In this document: one piece after another, positions 1-8,239 of the stretch | How the letters are laid out: every line of letters begins with the position of its first letter | Numbering within the stretch: position 1 is the first letter of the stretch | NCBI RefSeq assembly: GCF_000284375.1 | Contig: NC_017249.1 | Location: 124,001 to 188,000 of the forward strand | Length of the DNA: 64,000 nucleotides | Reading direction: 5' to 3' | DNA from: Bradyrhizobium japonicum USDA 6 | GTDB lineage: Bacteria; Pseudomonadota; Alphaproteobacteria; Rhizobiales; Xanthobacteraceae | Notes under the pieces: generated by a model | Told to the model about the DNA's origin: nothing | What the model saw: the letters and a program-made list of their open reading frames with translations, nothing else | Database searches by the model: none | Translations under genes and position numbers: made by a program

Positions 1-1
1 C

Positions 2-211
2 AAGGACCTCGACACCGTCACGGCGTCGATGGCGAAGTACTGGTGCTCGGACAAGCAGGTCCAGACCGCCGACGAATGCCTCCAGCTGTTCGGCGGCTAC
101 GGCTACATGCAGGAATATCCGATCTCGCGCATCTTCATCGATTCCCGCATCCAGAAGATCTATGGCGGCACCAACGAGATCATGAAGCTGCTGATCGCCA
201 GATCCTTATGA
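2..211 (+). CDS. acyl-CoA dehydrogenase, C-terminal end (partial)
   Basis: This is the last ~69 residues of an acyl-CoA dehydrogenase; the gene starts outside the window. The tail carries the family's C-terminal signature GGYGYMQEYPISR followed by IQKIYGGTNEIMK, which forms part of the FAD and acyl-CoA pocket and the tetramer interface. The stop is TGA at 209-211. The enzyme would introduce the alpha-beta double bond in an acyl-CoA and pass electrons to ETF. The substrate cannot be read from the tail. The next gene is convergent. Confidence 0.9.
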   Translation, partial: KDLDTVTASMAKYWCSDKQVQTADECLQLFGGYGYMQEYPISRIFIDSRIQKIYGGTNEIMKLLIARSL

Positions 212-231
212 TCAGGTTGCTGTAGCTCTGT

Positions 232-1206
232 TCAACGCGCACGCCAATCGCGTGGGCGGCAGCCGAAGCGCTGTTTGAAGCGCCGCGCGAAGTGGGAGAG
301 ATCCGAGAAGCCCCAGTCGAACGCGATGGCGCCGATCGCGCGGCCGCCCGATGCCGGATCCTTCAGGTCGGCCGCCGCGCCCACGAGGCGGCGATCCATC
401 AAATAGTCCGAAAATGTCGTGCCGGAGCGTTCGAACAGCTTGTGGACATAACGCTCGCTGATGCCGACAACGCCGGCGACCGCCGCGACCGTCAGTCCCG
501 GCTCGCGCAGCCGCTCGTGAATGGCGCGGCGCAGCGCCAGCACGGTCGCGTCCGCAAAGCCGGCCGCCTCCGCCGTCTGCGCCCGCGAGCGGCGCGACAG
601 GCTGAGCGCAACGAGATCGAGCAGAACGTCGAACAGCCGAATGCTGTCCTCTTCCGCCATCCGCAATACGCCGGCGTTGAGGGAGCGTGCGGTCTCGACG
701 ATGAGGTGACCGACATGGGGATCGTCGGAGACGCGCTCGGCCCTGAAATCGAACGACGGCGGCAGCCGGTCGCGTAAGGCGCGCGATGGCACCCAGAACG
801 AAGCGACCTCCAGTGTCGGACCGCGATCGTGCAGCAGCGTCACCTCGCGGTCGCTGTCGACGATGCCGACCTGGCCGCGCGACAGGCTGACCTCGCTGTC
901 GCCCTGGAGCATGCGGCAGCGGCCGGCCAGCTTGAAGTTGAGATAGAAGCAGCTCTCGGTCGACGCCGCGATATCGGCGCGCGAGCGATGCACGGTATGC
1001 TCGGGAAACACCACCCGGTTGATTGCGCCGGCGCCCAACCCGATCGTCTCCACCTTGGCCGGGAAGCGCGACGTCGTCGCCGATTCCGGCGTCAGGTTCA
1101 TGAATGCCTGGCAGATCGCCTCGCGGTAATAGGAAAACTGCTCGTCCGGCGGGGTCACTGCGGTGTTCCAGATGACGTGCCGCGGCCGGCTTGTGACCTG
1201 CTCCAT
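232..1206 (-). CDS. AraC-family transcriptional regulator
   Basis: This 324-residue protein has an N-terminal AraC-type ligand-binding half and a C-terminal double helix-turn-helix. The second half shows GLTVAAVAGVVGISERYVHKLF and a terminal FSDLSHFARRFKQRFG segment, typical of AraC/XylS DNA-binding domains. The ATG at 1206 is chosen because the protein aligns naturally from MEQVTSRPRH; an in-frame extension to 1329 would run into the divergent promoter region. It is transcribed away from the alpha/beta hydrolase at 1365 and is the likely regulator of that gene. The effector is unknown. Confidence 0.88.
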   Translation of the reverse strand: MEQVTSRPRHVIWNTAVTPPDEQFSYYREAICQAFMNLTPESATTSRFPAKVETIGLGAGAINRVVFPEHTVHRSRADIAASTESCFYLNFKLAGRCRMLQGDSEVSLSRGQVGIVDSDREVTLLHDRGPTLEVASFWVPSRALRDRLPPSFDFRAERVSDDPHVGHLIVETARSLNAGVLRMAEEDSIRLFDVLLDLVALSLSRRSRAQTAEAAGFADATVLALRRAIHERLREPGLTVAAVAGVVGISERYVHKLFERSGTTFSDYLMDRRLVGAAADLKDPASGGRAIGAIAFDWGFSDLSHFARRFKQRFGCRPRDWRAR

Positions 1207-1364
1207 CAGTTCGCTCCGAGACCAATCCGGTTCAGCGCCAGCCAAGCGGAAAATGGCCGGCCGGTTCACACTTCGCACAACAAGAATTGTCCGCCGCGCC
1301 TCGCGAGCGCCGCAAAGGACCCACGTCATGCCGATCTAACCACACCCTCGGGAGCAGCTACAAC

Positions 1365-2090
1365 ATGTCGACCTACGTTCTCGTCCATGGCGCCTGGCAC
1401 ACCGGTGCCGAGTTCGAACCCGTCGCGGCCCCGATCCGCGCCGCCGGCCACAAGGTCTATACGCCGACAATCAAGGGCAATCGCCCCGGCGATCCCAAGA
1501 CGACCGGGCTGAAGGACGCGATCCAGTCGATCGCCGACTATCTCGCCGAGAACGATCTGAAGGATGTCGTCCTGCTCGGCCATTCCTATGGCGGCATGAT
1601 CATCACCGGGGTCGCCGACCTCGCGCCCGAACGCATTCGCCGCCTGGTCTATTGGAATGCCTTCGTGCCGAACAACGGCGAATGCCTCAACGACATGGTG
1701 CCGCCGCACTTTATCGGGCTGTTCGAAGCCATCGCGGCCGAACGCGGCGACAGCTCCGTGGTGTTGCCCTTCCCCATCTGGCGCGAAGTCTTCATCAACG
1801 ATGCCGATCTCGAAACCGCGCAGCGCGCCTATGACGTGCTCAATCCGCATCCGCTGGCGACTTTCACCGACAAGATCGCGCTCAAGACCAATCCGGCGGA
1901 GATGCCGCTGGCAAAGTCCTACATCAACTGCACCGAGGACATCGCGATGCCGCACAGCCATCCCTGGCATCCGCGGCTCTCGGAGAAGCTCGGCCTGTTC
2001 CGCCTGGTGCAGGTGCCGGGAAGCCACGAGCTGTGCTTCTCCGACCCGGCGCGTCTCGCCAAGGCGATCATGGAGGCAGGACGCGACTGA
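1365..2090 (+). CDS. alpha/beta hydrolase (esterase/hydroxynitrile-lyase type)
   Basis: A 241-residue cytoplasmic alpha/beta hydrolase. It opens with MSTYVLVHGAWHTG, the oxyanion-hole strand of the family, and has the nucleophile elbow GHSYGG with Ser at about residue 74. A C-terminal GSHELCF supplies the likely catalytic His. Size and motifs match the plant SABP2/hydroxynitrile-lyase-like group that is common in soil bacteria, but the substrate is not known. The ATG at 1365 follows a GGAG at about 1351. It is divergent from the AraC gene, which suggests inducible expression by that regulator. Confidence 0.88.
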   Translation: MSTYVLVHGAWHTGAEFEPVAAPIRAAGHKVYTPTIKGNRPGDPKTTGLKDAIQSIADYLAENDLKDVVLLGHSYGGMIITGVADLAPERIRRLVYWNAFVPNNGECLNDMVPPHFIGLFEAIAAERGDSSVVLPFPIWREVFINDADLETAQRAYDVLNPHPLATFTDKIALKTNPAEMPLAKSYINCTEDIAMPHSHPWHPRLSEKLGLFRLVQVPGSHELCFSDPARLAKAIMEAGRD

Positions 2091-2135
2091 CTTGACGCGT
2101 CCCGCGATCGCGCGCTCACGACCCGTGAGCGCCGA

Positions 2136-3275
2136 TCAGTTCGGATGCCACCAGCGGCCGCCGATAACGACCCCTTCGGAGACGATCTTGCGATCGCCGA
2201 TCAGGTGCTCGCCGACGACGTCCTCATAGTCGAACTGGCCCTGCCTGACTGTAACAAGCGTGGCGTCGCCGACGCTGCCGGGCTTGAGGCTGCCAAGCTC
2301 CGGACGCCGCAACGCCATCGCCGCGTTCACCGTCGAGGCGGCGACGACGTCCGACAGCTCCATGCCCATGCACAGGAACTTCGACATGGTCGTGACCTGG
2401 TCGAAGGCCGGGCCGTCGATGCAGAGCTGATGGATATCGGAAGAGATGGTGTCGGGATAGAAGCCGTTGGCGAGCATCGCGCGCGCGGTCTTGAAGGCGA
2501 ACGAGCCCTTGCCGTGGCCGATATCGAACAGCACGCCGCGCTCGCGCGCGTCCAGCACCGCCTTCTTCACCGTGCCTTGCGCGGTCGCCGGCGTATTGGG
2601 GAAGGGGCGGAACGCATGGGTCAGCACGTCGCCCGGACGCAGGCGGCCCAGCACCTCCTCGTAGCTCGGCGGCGGATGGTCGATATGCGCCATCAGCGGC
2701 ATGCCGACCTCGTTCGCGACCTCGAGCGCGATGTCGAGCGGCACGATCCCCGACGTGCCCGAGGAGTGCAGCCCTACGCGCACCTTGATGCCGACGATGA
2801 GGTCGCGGTTGGCATCGGCCACCTTGGCCGCCTCGATCGGATTCATCAGCCGCAGTTCCTCGCTCTCGCCGACCATGATCCGGTGCGAGAAGCCGAAGAT
2901 GCCCGCATGTGAGACGTGCAGATAGGCGAGGATGCGGACCTGGCTCGGCTCGATCACATGCTTGCGGAAGCCCGCGAAATTGCCGGGACCGGCGCTGCCG
3001 GTATCGACCGCCGTGGTGACGCCGGACAGGCGGCAGAATTCCTCGGCGTCGATGCCGAGCGAGGTGCCGCCCCAATAGACATGGGTGTGCAGATCGATCA
3101 GCCCCGGCGTCACGATATAGCGCGAGACGTCGCGCACGTCGGTGCCCGGATCCGCCTTCAGCCCGGTCCCGACGGCGGCGACCTTGCCGCCGGCAAAGGC
3201 GATGTCCGTCACGGCGTCGAGCTTCTGGGACGGGTCGACCACACGGCCGCCGCGCAGGATCAAATCGAAAGGCAT
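2136..3275 (-). CDS. amidohydrolase/deacetylase-family metallohydrolase
   Basis: A 379-residue dihydroorotase-like metal-dependent hydrolase. It begins LILRGGRVVDPSQ, the usual N-terminal beta-sandwich strand. Metal ligands are visible as HTH at residues 63-65, a probable carbamylated Lys in GIKVRV (about 164), His in MAHIDHP and Asp in SSDIHQL. The family (amidohydrolase/deacetylase type, EF_0837-like) removes acyl or carbamoyl groups from small amino compounds; the exact substrate is unknown. The ATG at 3275 is preferred over upstream in-frame starts because MPFDLILRGG is the canonical family start. Confidence 0.87.
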   Translation of the reverse strand: MPFDLILRGGRVVDPSQKLDAVTDIAFAGGKVAAVGTGLKADPGTDVRDVSRYIVTPGLIDLHTHVYWGGTSLGIDAEEFCRLSGVTTAVDTGSAGPGNFAGFRKHVIEPSQVRILAYLHVSHAGIFGFSHRIMVGESEELRLMNPIEAAKVADANRDLIVGIKVRVGLHSSGTSGIVPLDIALEVANEVGMPLMAHIDHPPPSYEEVLGRLRPGDVLTHAFRPFPNTPATAQGTVKKAVLDARERGVLFDIGHGKGSFAFKTARAMLANGFYPDTISSDIHQLCIDGPAFDQVTTMSKFLCMGMELSDVVAASTVNAAMALRRPELGSLKPGSVGDATLVTVRQGQFDYEDVVGEHLIGDRKIVSEGVVIGGRWWHPN

Positions 3276-3397
3276 CGTTGTCTCCGGATGGGGTAGCGAG
3301 GCGTGGCCGGCACGTCGGCAAGGCCAGGAAGGACGTCTTTCGCTTCTAGCAAATTTTGCGCCGACGAGCGTGGCAAACAGCGACGATTGCCTATGAC

Positions 3398-3413
3398 AAA
3401 ATGGCGATCCCGG
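3398..3413 (-). repeat. copy of the tRNA-Arg 3' end (att-like)
   Basis: Sixteen bases here are identical to 5099-5114, which covers the 3' end of the tRNA-Arg gene including CCA and the flanking A run. The copy has the same orientation as the tRNA and lies 1.7 kb beyond its 3' end. That is the arrangement left by integrases that use tRNA 3' ends. The surrounding bases also agree imperfectly (18 of 19). No integrase gene is present between the copies. Confidence 0.55.
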
Positions 3414-3563
3414 GAAGACACGTGCGAAGCTGAAACATCCGCGGCCTATTGAAAAGACGGCGAGCGCGCATCCGGCAAACATCGAGTCGTCGGCAGGTCT
3501 CGGGCCAATGAGTGTCCGGCAAAGGTCGAGACGTGGCCGACATCATGTAGCTGGAGAAAAACG

Positions 3564-4040
3564 ATGGAACGACTGAAATTGCTTGGCGTGATCGCTCTTT
3601 GCGCAACCCTGGCGCCGGGAGCGGCCGCCTCTGCGCGCGGCGGCGGACATGGGGGCGGTGGACATGGCGGCGGTGGCGGACATTTCGGGGGTGGCGGCGG
3701 ATTTCACGGTGGTGGGCACTTCGGAGGCGGCGGAGGCTTCCACGGCGGAGCTGGTCATTTCCGGGCCGCTGGCGGCTTCCATGGCGGCCAATTCCATCAT
3801 GCCGGGTTCCGGCATCGCTACCGCCACGCATGGGCTTACGGCGGGGGTCTTGGCCTTGGCGGCGCCTTCGCATTGGGCGCCTATTCGGGCTGGCCTTACT
3901 ATGGCGGCTACGACGACGGCTACTACGGCGACTACGACTCTGCGGATGGCTCGTCCTATTGCGAACAAAAATATCGCTCGTACGACCCGGCTTCGGGAAC
4001 GTATCTCGGCTACGATGGCAAGCGACACCCCTGCCCATAG
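3564..4040 (+). CDS. glycine/histidine-rich secreted BA14K-family protein
   Basis: A 158-residue exported protein. Residues 1-24 form a signal peptide ending AAASA, followed by about 55 residues of Gly/His/Phe-rich repeats (GGGGHFGGGGGFHGG type) and a short hydrophobic Gly/Tyr segment. The C-terminus carries the BA14K-like motif: Cys, YRSYDPASGTYLGYDG and a terminal HPCP. BA14K proteins are rhizobial and Brucella surface antigens of unclear function, reported to have lectin-like activity. The His/Gly repeats could bind metal, but that is inference. The gene sits inside the segment bounded by the tRNA-Arg repeat pair. Confidence 0.85.
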   Translation: MERLKLLGVIALCATLAPGAAASARGGGHGGGGHGGGGGHFGGGGGFHGGGHFGGGGGFHGGAGHFRAAGGFHGGQFHHAGFRHRYRHAWAYGGGLGLGGAFALGAYSGWPYYGGYDDGYYGDYDSADGSSYCEQKYRSYDPASGTYLGYDGKRHPCP

Positions 4041-4224
4041 CTCGATGTAGTGATGTCTTCGCGCCGTGCCCGCCGGCACCTTGGGAATCCCTGAGATCGC
4101 CGACGACGCACGGCCCGAATGCCGGCGCGTTCCGAACTGTGCGAGCCACTCTCGCAGCCATCCGTCCAAAAGCAACGCCGGCCCCTCCGGACCAGCGCGA
4201 CGCCGCGACTGAAGGCCGCTCCGG

Positions 4225-4722
4225 TCAAGGCTGCTGGACGGCTGATGCAACCATCCTTGACAACCAATCTTCCACTGAAAGGCCGGCCTTCCTGGCCCTG
4301 GCAGTTACTTCGTCGACCATTGACGGCTTCAAGGGGACATTGAGGATGATCTCGGAAGCCTCCTCCACATCATAAACGAGCACTGTTACGCGACTCGCGA
4401 ACCGGCGAACCTTTGCAGTCCTGTCGGCGTCCGAAAGGCTATTGTCCCTGGCGACAGTTGGGCAATACGCTCCGATCAAGTGATCGATGATCAGGGTCCT
4501 TGACAGGCCGAGACGCCTGAGCGCGTCGATGCTTGAGTTCAAGCGGCCGGGATCGTCCATCGCGTTGCCGACCGGAAGTAACTTCTGAATTTCAGCCCTC
4601 TTTGCCGGCGTCGTCTCGTCAATAGATTCCGGGCATTCGAAGCTCATCTTCGCCGCTTGCGCCGGAAGTGTGGCTCCCAGCATCAACGCGAGTGCCACAC
4701 CTGTCTTTGCAAGATGTTCCAT
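4225..4722 (-). CDS. hypothetical exported protein
   Basis: A protein of 165 residues from the ATG at 4722 (an ATG at 4743 would add seven). It has a signal peptide (LAKTGVALALMLGATLPAQA) and a mature part with two cysteines, one in SFECPES and one in GAYCPTV, which probably form a disulfide in the periplasm. No family is recognised. It is convergent with the BA14K gene and lies in the same tRNA-bounded segment. Codon use is less GC-biased than in the neighbouring metabolic genes. Confidence 0.65.
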   Translation of the reverse strand: MEHLAKTGVALALMLGATLPAQAAKMSFECPESIDETTPAKRAEIQKLLPVGNAMDDPGRLNSSIDALRRLGLSRTLIIDHLIGAYCPTVARDNSLSDADRTAKVRRFASRVTVLVYDVEEASEIILNVPLKPSMVDEVTARARKAGLSVEDWLSRMVASAVQQP

Positions 4723-5098
4723 GGCAAGCGTCCGCGCTCTCATACGATGTTTCGATTCGCGTCATCGTCTTCAACATGCCGCAAGCGCTGCGACGACTGG
4801 TAGAGCGTAGCCAGGAAGCCCTTCATCGTCTTCTTGGCTTCAGCGGCACCTTTCTGGAATGCACGGTTCGATGTGAGCCTAACACCGTTACGCACCAATA
4901 TCGCACTTGAAGATCGAACTTGGCAGTTTCGGCGGCGTCAGCTGCGGCAAGGCTTCATCAAGAACCGAAGAGAAGAGCGTCCTTCATGGGTGCGAGCATT
5001 GCTACGACCAAGAGAGAACAGTTTGAGCCATGCAGCCTGAGCAAAAACCGAGCAAAATTTCTGCTCAGCCCCTGGCGACACAAAGCTAAGTCGTTGAA
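4723..5098. other. intergenic stretch with possible decayed coding remnant
   Basis: There is no convincing intact gene between the exported protein and tRNA-Arg. On the minus strand, roughly 4745-4900, one frame reads as an Ala/Lys-rich amphipathic helix (NRAFQKGAAEAKKTMKGFL). Coding-like sequence continues upstream in a different frame (AKFDLQV). This resembles the broken end of a small helical protein, perhaps phasin-like, but it is too short to identify. Base composition is lower in GC than the flanks. Confidence 0.3.
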
Positions 5099-5102
5099 AA
5101 AA

Positions 5103-5179
<77 letters not shown>

Positions 5180-5322
5180 GCGGAACCTGCGGGTGCGGGT
5201 TCGGGCCCCCTCATAGCAGAGCAGGATACGGTTCGCCAGCCGCAAGGCGGGCCGGATCATCGTCAACCTGAACAGAGCGGCTATACAATCGCGTCCAGGT
5301 CCCTCCCGGCGGAGCAGCTCAC

Positions 5323-5676
5323 ATGATCGAAAGCATCAGCGCCATCACGCTCGGCACACATGACATGGGGCGCTCCGTGCACTTCTACCGGTCGCTGGGG
5401 TTCGAGCTCCTGTATGGCGGCGAAGCCGCTGCATTCACCAGCTTTCGTGCCGGCACTGGCTATCTCAACCTGACGGCGCAGCCGGACGACAAGCGCTGGT
5501 CCTGGTGGGGCCGCATCATCTTCTACGTCGCCGATGTCGACGGGACCTATGAGCGCGCACGCGCCGCCGGATGGCAGCCGTCGACCACGCCGCGCGATGC
5601 AGAATGGGGGGAGCGATACTTCCATCTCACCGACCCCGACGGCCATGAACTCAGTTTCGCGCGGCCGTTGTCCTGA
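5323..5676 (+). CDS. VOC-family (glyoxalase/bleomycin-resistance fold) protein
   Basis: A 117-residue single-module VOC protein. The beta-alpha-beta-beta-beta pattern starts ISAITLGTHDMGRSVHFYRSLGF, and the second half ends FHLTDPDGHELSFARP. The terminal DPDGHELSF holds the usual metal-ligand Glu; the other ligand positions (a His equivalent in the first strand) are not obvious, so it may be non-catalytic. Family roles include glyoxalase, dioxygenase and antibiotic binding, and none can be assigned here. It stands alone just downstream of tRNA-Arg. Confidence 0.85.
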   Translation: MIESISAITLGTHDMGRSVHFYRSLGFELLYGGEAAAFTSFRAGTGYLNLTAQPDDKRWSWWGRIIFYVADVDGTYERARAAGWQPSTTPRDAEWGERYFHLTDPDGHELSFARPLS

Positions 5677-5799
5677 CCGAATAAGTCGCATCTGCTGACG
5701 TTCCAAAGCACAAGTAGCGCTGTCTCAGCCGCCGTGGCAAGCTCGGCGCGGTTGCCTCAAGCGAGAATTGGATCTGGGTTCTAACCAGGGAGGACGACC

Positions 5800-6093
5800 A
5801 TGGTAACCTATGTCGTGCTGGGAAACTTCACTGATCAGGGAGTCCGCAACGTCAAGGACTCGCCGAAGCGGGCCGAAGCCTTCAAGGAGATGGCCAAGAC
5901 GTTCGGCGTGACCGTGAAAGAGATCGTCTGGACGCAGGGACGGTATGACGTTGTGACCGTTCTCGAGGCTCCAGATGAGGCTGCCGCGATGTCGCTCAGC
6001 CTTAGTCTCAGTGCACTCGGCAATGTCCGCACCGAAACGCTGCGCGCGTTTTCGGCGGCAGATATGACAAAGATCGTCGGCAAGATGCTCTGA
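5800..6093 (+). CDS. GYD-domain protein
   Basis: A 97-residue protein with the GYD domain over its whole length. The opening strand is VTYVVLGNFTDQGVRNVKDSPKR, and the central strand YDVVTVLEAPDEAAAMSLSL replaces the family's G-Y-D with GRYD. GYD proteins form ferredoxin-like dimeric barrels and have no established activity. The ATG at 5800 follows AGGGAGGACG, a strong ribosome binding site. It is monocistronic and convergent with the TctC operon. Confidence 0.85.
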   Translation: MVTYVVLGNFTDQGVRNVKDSPKRAEAFKEMAKTFGVTVKEIVWTQGRYDVVTVLEAPDEAAAMSLSLSLSALGNVRTETLRAFSAADMTKIVGKML

Positions 6094-6174
6094 CGCTCAA
6101 GCCCGCGCAAGCGGGCCGGGCCTGGCACCGAACTTGGCACCGGACCTGGGATGGCAATCCCGGAAAGAGGCGTT

Positions 6175-7131
6175 TTACGCCTTGATATTGTTGTCCTTCA
6201 CCACCTTGCCCCAATAGGCGACCTGCTTGTCGAAGAAGGTCTTGAAGGCGGCGCCGTCCTGGAGCAGCAGCGTCATTTGCTGGGTCTCCTTGAGCTGGGC
6301 GGCGGTCGCGGGCTCGCTCAGGATCTCCCTGGACGCCGTCGCCATGGCCGCGACGACATCCGGCGGCGTGCCCGACGGTGCAAAAACGCCCCACCAGGCG
6401 AGCGTCTCGAAGTCCGGGAAGCCAGCCTCGATCGCGGTCGGCGTATCCGGCAACGCCGGCAGTCGCTCGCGGCCGAGTTGCAGGATCGGCCGCAGCATGT
6501 TGGTGCCGAGCTGGGCCGAGACCAGCGCCGCCGATCCCGCGATCAGATCGACATGGCCGCCGAGCACGTCGTTCATCGCCGGACCGCCGCCGCGATAGGG
6601 CACGTGCATGATCTCGACGCCGGCCTTGGTGCCGAGCACGGTCATGGCGAGATGGCCGAGCGTGCCGATGCCGACGGAGGCATATTTCACCGCGCCGGGC
6701 GTCGCCTTGCAGGCGGCGACCACGTCGGCAAAGCTCTTGTAGGGACGGCCGGCGCCGGCAGCGATCACGTAGGGCGCGGTGCCCACCAGCAGCACCGGCA
6801 TCAGCTCACGCTCGACATCGACCGGTGGCTTGTCGAGGATGGACGGGATCACCGCGTGGGAATCGAAGGTGACCAGGAACGTCGAGCCGTCCGGCGGGCT
6901 CTTGGCGACCTGCGCCGCGCCGAGCGCGCCGGCGGCGCCCGACTTGTTCTCGACCACGACGATGCGGTTGAGCTTTGTCTGCAGATTGGCCTGCAACAGT
7001 CGCGCCATCGCATCGGTCGAGCCGCCCGGCGGAAACGGCACGACCAGCGTAATCTTGCCGGCCTGCGCCACCGCTGGCGCGATTGCGAGAATGGCGGGCG
7101 CTGCCAGCAGCGTGCGTCGTGTGATCGTCAT
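6175..7131 (-). CDS. tripartite tricarboxylate transporter substrate-binding protein (TctC/Bug family)
   Basis: A 318-residue periplasmic binding protein. The signal peptide starts MTITRRTLLAAPAILA, with paired arginines that could allow Tat export, and ends AVAQA. The mature part opens ITLVVPFPPGGSTDAMAR, the hallmark of Bug/TctC receptors, and contains VENKSGAAGALGA. It binds a carboxylate and hands it to a TctA/TctB permease encoded elsewhere, or acts as an orphan receptor. It is the last of four co-directional genes (9757 down to 6175) with a cupin, an RraA-type aldolase and an acyl-CoA ligase, so its ligand is probably the acid degraded by them. Confidence 0.92.
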   Translation of the reverse strand: MTITRRTLLAAPAILAIAPAVAQAGKITLVVPFPPGGSTDAMARLLQANLQTKLNRIVVVENKSGAAGALGAAQVAKSPPDGSTFLVTFDSHAVIPSILDKPPVDVERELMPVLLVGTAPYVIAAGAGRPYKSFADVVAACKATPGAVKYASVGIGTLGHLAMTVLGTKAGVEIMHVPYRGGGPAMNDVLGGHVDLIAGSAALVSAQLGTNMLRPILQLGRERLPALPDTPTAIEAGFPDFETLAWWGVFAPSGTPPDVVAAMATASREILSEPATAAQLKETQQMTLLLQDGAAFKTFFDKQVAYWGKVVKDNNIKA

Positions 7132-7178
7132 GGTCCCCTCCCCTTTGGTTTTGCGCCTGGCTTTTTGCTCTTTGGCGC

Positions 7179-7550
7179 CTAGGTCGTGCCGAAGCCCGAC
7201 CCCGCTTTTTTGTATTCTGGCCGTGGTGGACTGAAAATGTCCAGCACGCGGGCCCCATCGGGGCCGGCGCGCATCGTGTGCGGCACATTGCCGGGCGTGC
7301 GCCAGAAATCGCCCTTCTTCACCGGAATTTCCTCATCACCCTGGACGCGGATGGCGGAGCCGTCGAGCAGCACGCCCCATTGCTCCTCGGGATGATGATG
7401 CAGCGTGCCTTGCGCATGCGGGGCCAGCGTCACCACCGACAGCATCGCCTGCTCGCCGGAGAAGATGCGCGTGGTGACCCCCGCCGCGAGCTCGCGAAAC
7501 AGCCCGTCGCTGGGATCGTTGATGTTGTGAAATTCGTCCTTCTGGCTCAC
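7179..7550 (-). CDS. small cupin-domain protein
   Basis: A 123-residue single-cupin protein. Motif 1 reads TLHHHPEEQWGVLLDG, with the metal-binding His residues and Glu; motif 2 reads FWRTPGNVPHTMRAG, with the last His ligand. Such proteins bind a divalent metal and act as isomerases, dioxygenases or decarboxylases on small molecules. The start is GTG at 7548-7550 after GGGAGGG. It lies in the middle of the ligase, RraA-like, cupin, TctC operon, so it likely acts on an intermediate of that pathway. Confidence 0.88.
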   Translation of the reverse strand: MSQKDEFHNINDPSDGLFRELAAGVTTRIFSGEQAMLSVVTLAPHAQGTLHHHPEEQWGVLLDGSAIRVQGDEEIPVKKGDFWRTPGNVPHTMRAGPDGARVLDIFSPPRPEYKKAGSGFGTT

Positions 7551-7577
7551 GCTGCCCTCCCCTTCATTCTGATCTGA

Positions 7578-8216
7578 TCAGGATTTGCCGTAGGAGCCCT
7601 GGTAGCGGCCCTCGCGGATCGCCTTCATGGTCTCCTCCTCACGCGCGACCTGGGCGCGGACGGCTTCCAGCAGCGCCGCGGCGCCGGCGGCGGGGAACGA
7701 CACCACGCCGTCCTCATCGCCGACGACGACGTCGCCGGGCGAGATCACGCTGCCGCCGATCGTCACGGGCACGTTGACCTCGCCGGGGCCGTTCTTGTAG
7801 GGGCCGCGATGGATCACCGCGCGGGCGTAGCAGGGAAAGTCGTCGGCCGCGAAGGCCGCGACATCGCGGATCGCGCCGTCGATGACATAGCCTTCGGCTT
7901 TGCGCCACTGCGCGATGTTCTTCATGATCTCGCCGACCAGCGCCCGGGTCTCGTCGCCACCGCCGTCGACCACGATGACGTCGCCCGGGCCGACCAGCTC
8001 GAGCGCGCGGTGGATGGCGAGATTGTCGCCGGGACGCGTGCGCACCGTGAAGGCCGTCCCCACCAGCTTGCCGCCGCGATGATACGGCTTTAGCCCCACC
8101 GCGCCCGGCAGCCGGGCGAGATTGTCTGAAATGACCGAAGTCGGCGCGCCGCGAAAACCCTCGATGATCTCGGCCGGCGGCTTCGGCACGCTGTTCGCTG
8201 CGATGGTGATCGTCAT
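7578..8216 (-). CDS. RraA-family aldolase-like protein (HMG/CHA aldolase type)
   Basis: A 212-residue RraA-fold protein. It shows the GDVIVVDGGGDETRALVGEIM segment and the following YVIDGAIRDVAAF, where the R-D pair belongs to the metal/pyruvate-enolate site of 4-hydroxy-4-methyl-2-oxoglutarate and 4-carboxy-4-hydroxy-2-oxoadipate aldolases. True RraA RNase E inhibitors share the fold, but the catabolic operon favours an aldolase or decarboxylase role. Spacing to the upstream acyl-CoA ligase is 23 bp and to the cupin 27 bp, consistent with one transcript. Confidence 0.85.
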   Translation of the reverse strand: MTITIAANSVPKPPAEIIEGFRGAPTSVISDNLARLPGAVGLKPYHRGGKLVGTAFTVRTRPGDNLAIHRALELVGPGDVIVVDGGGDETRALVGEIMKNIAQWRKAEGYVIDGAIRDVAAFAADDFPCYARAVIHRGPYKNGPGEVNVPVTIGGSVISPGDVVVGDEDGVVSFPAAGAAALLEAVRAQVAREEETMKAIREGRYQGSYGKS

Positions 8217-8239
8217 GTCTCAATCCTTCTGTATTCTTC

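Noticed and set aside
7578..8216. RraA as RNase E inhibitor
   Set aside because: The fold matches, but the catabolic operon and the aldolase-type IRD segment favour an enzyme; true RraA neighbours are absent.
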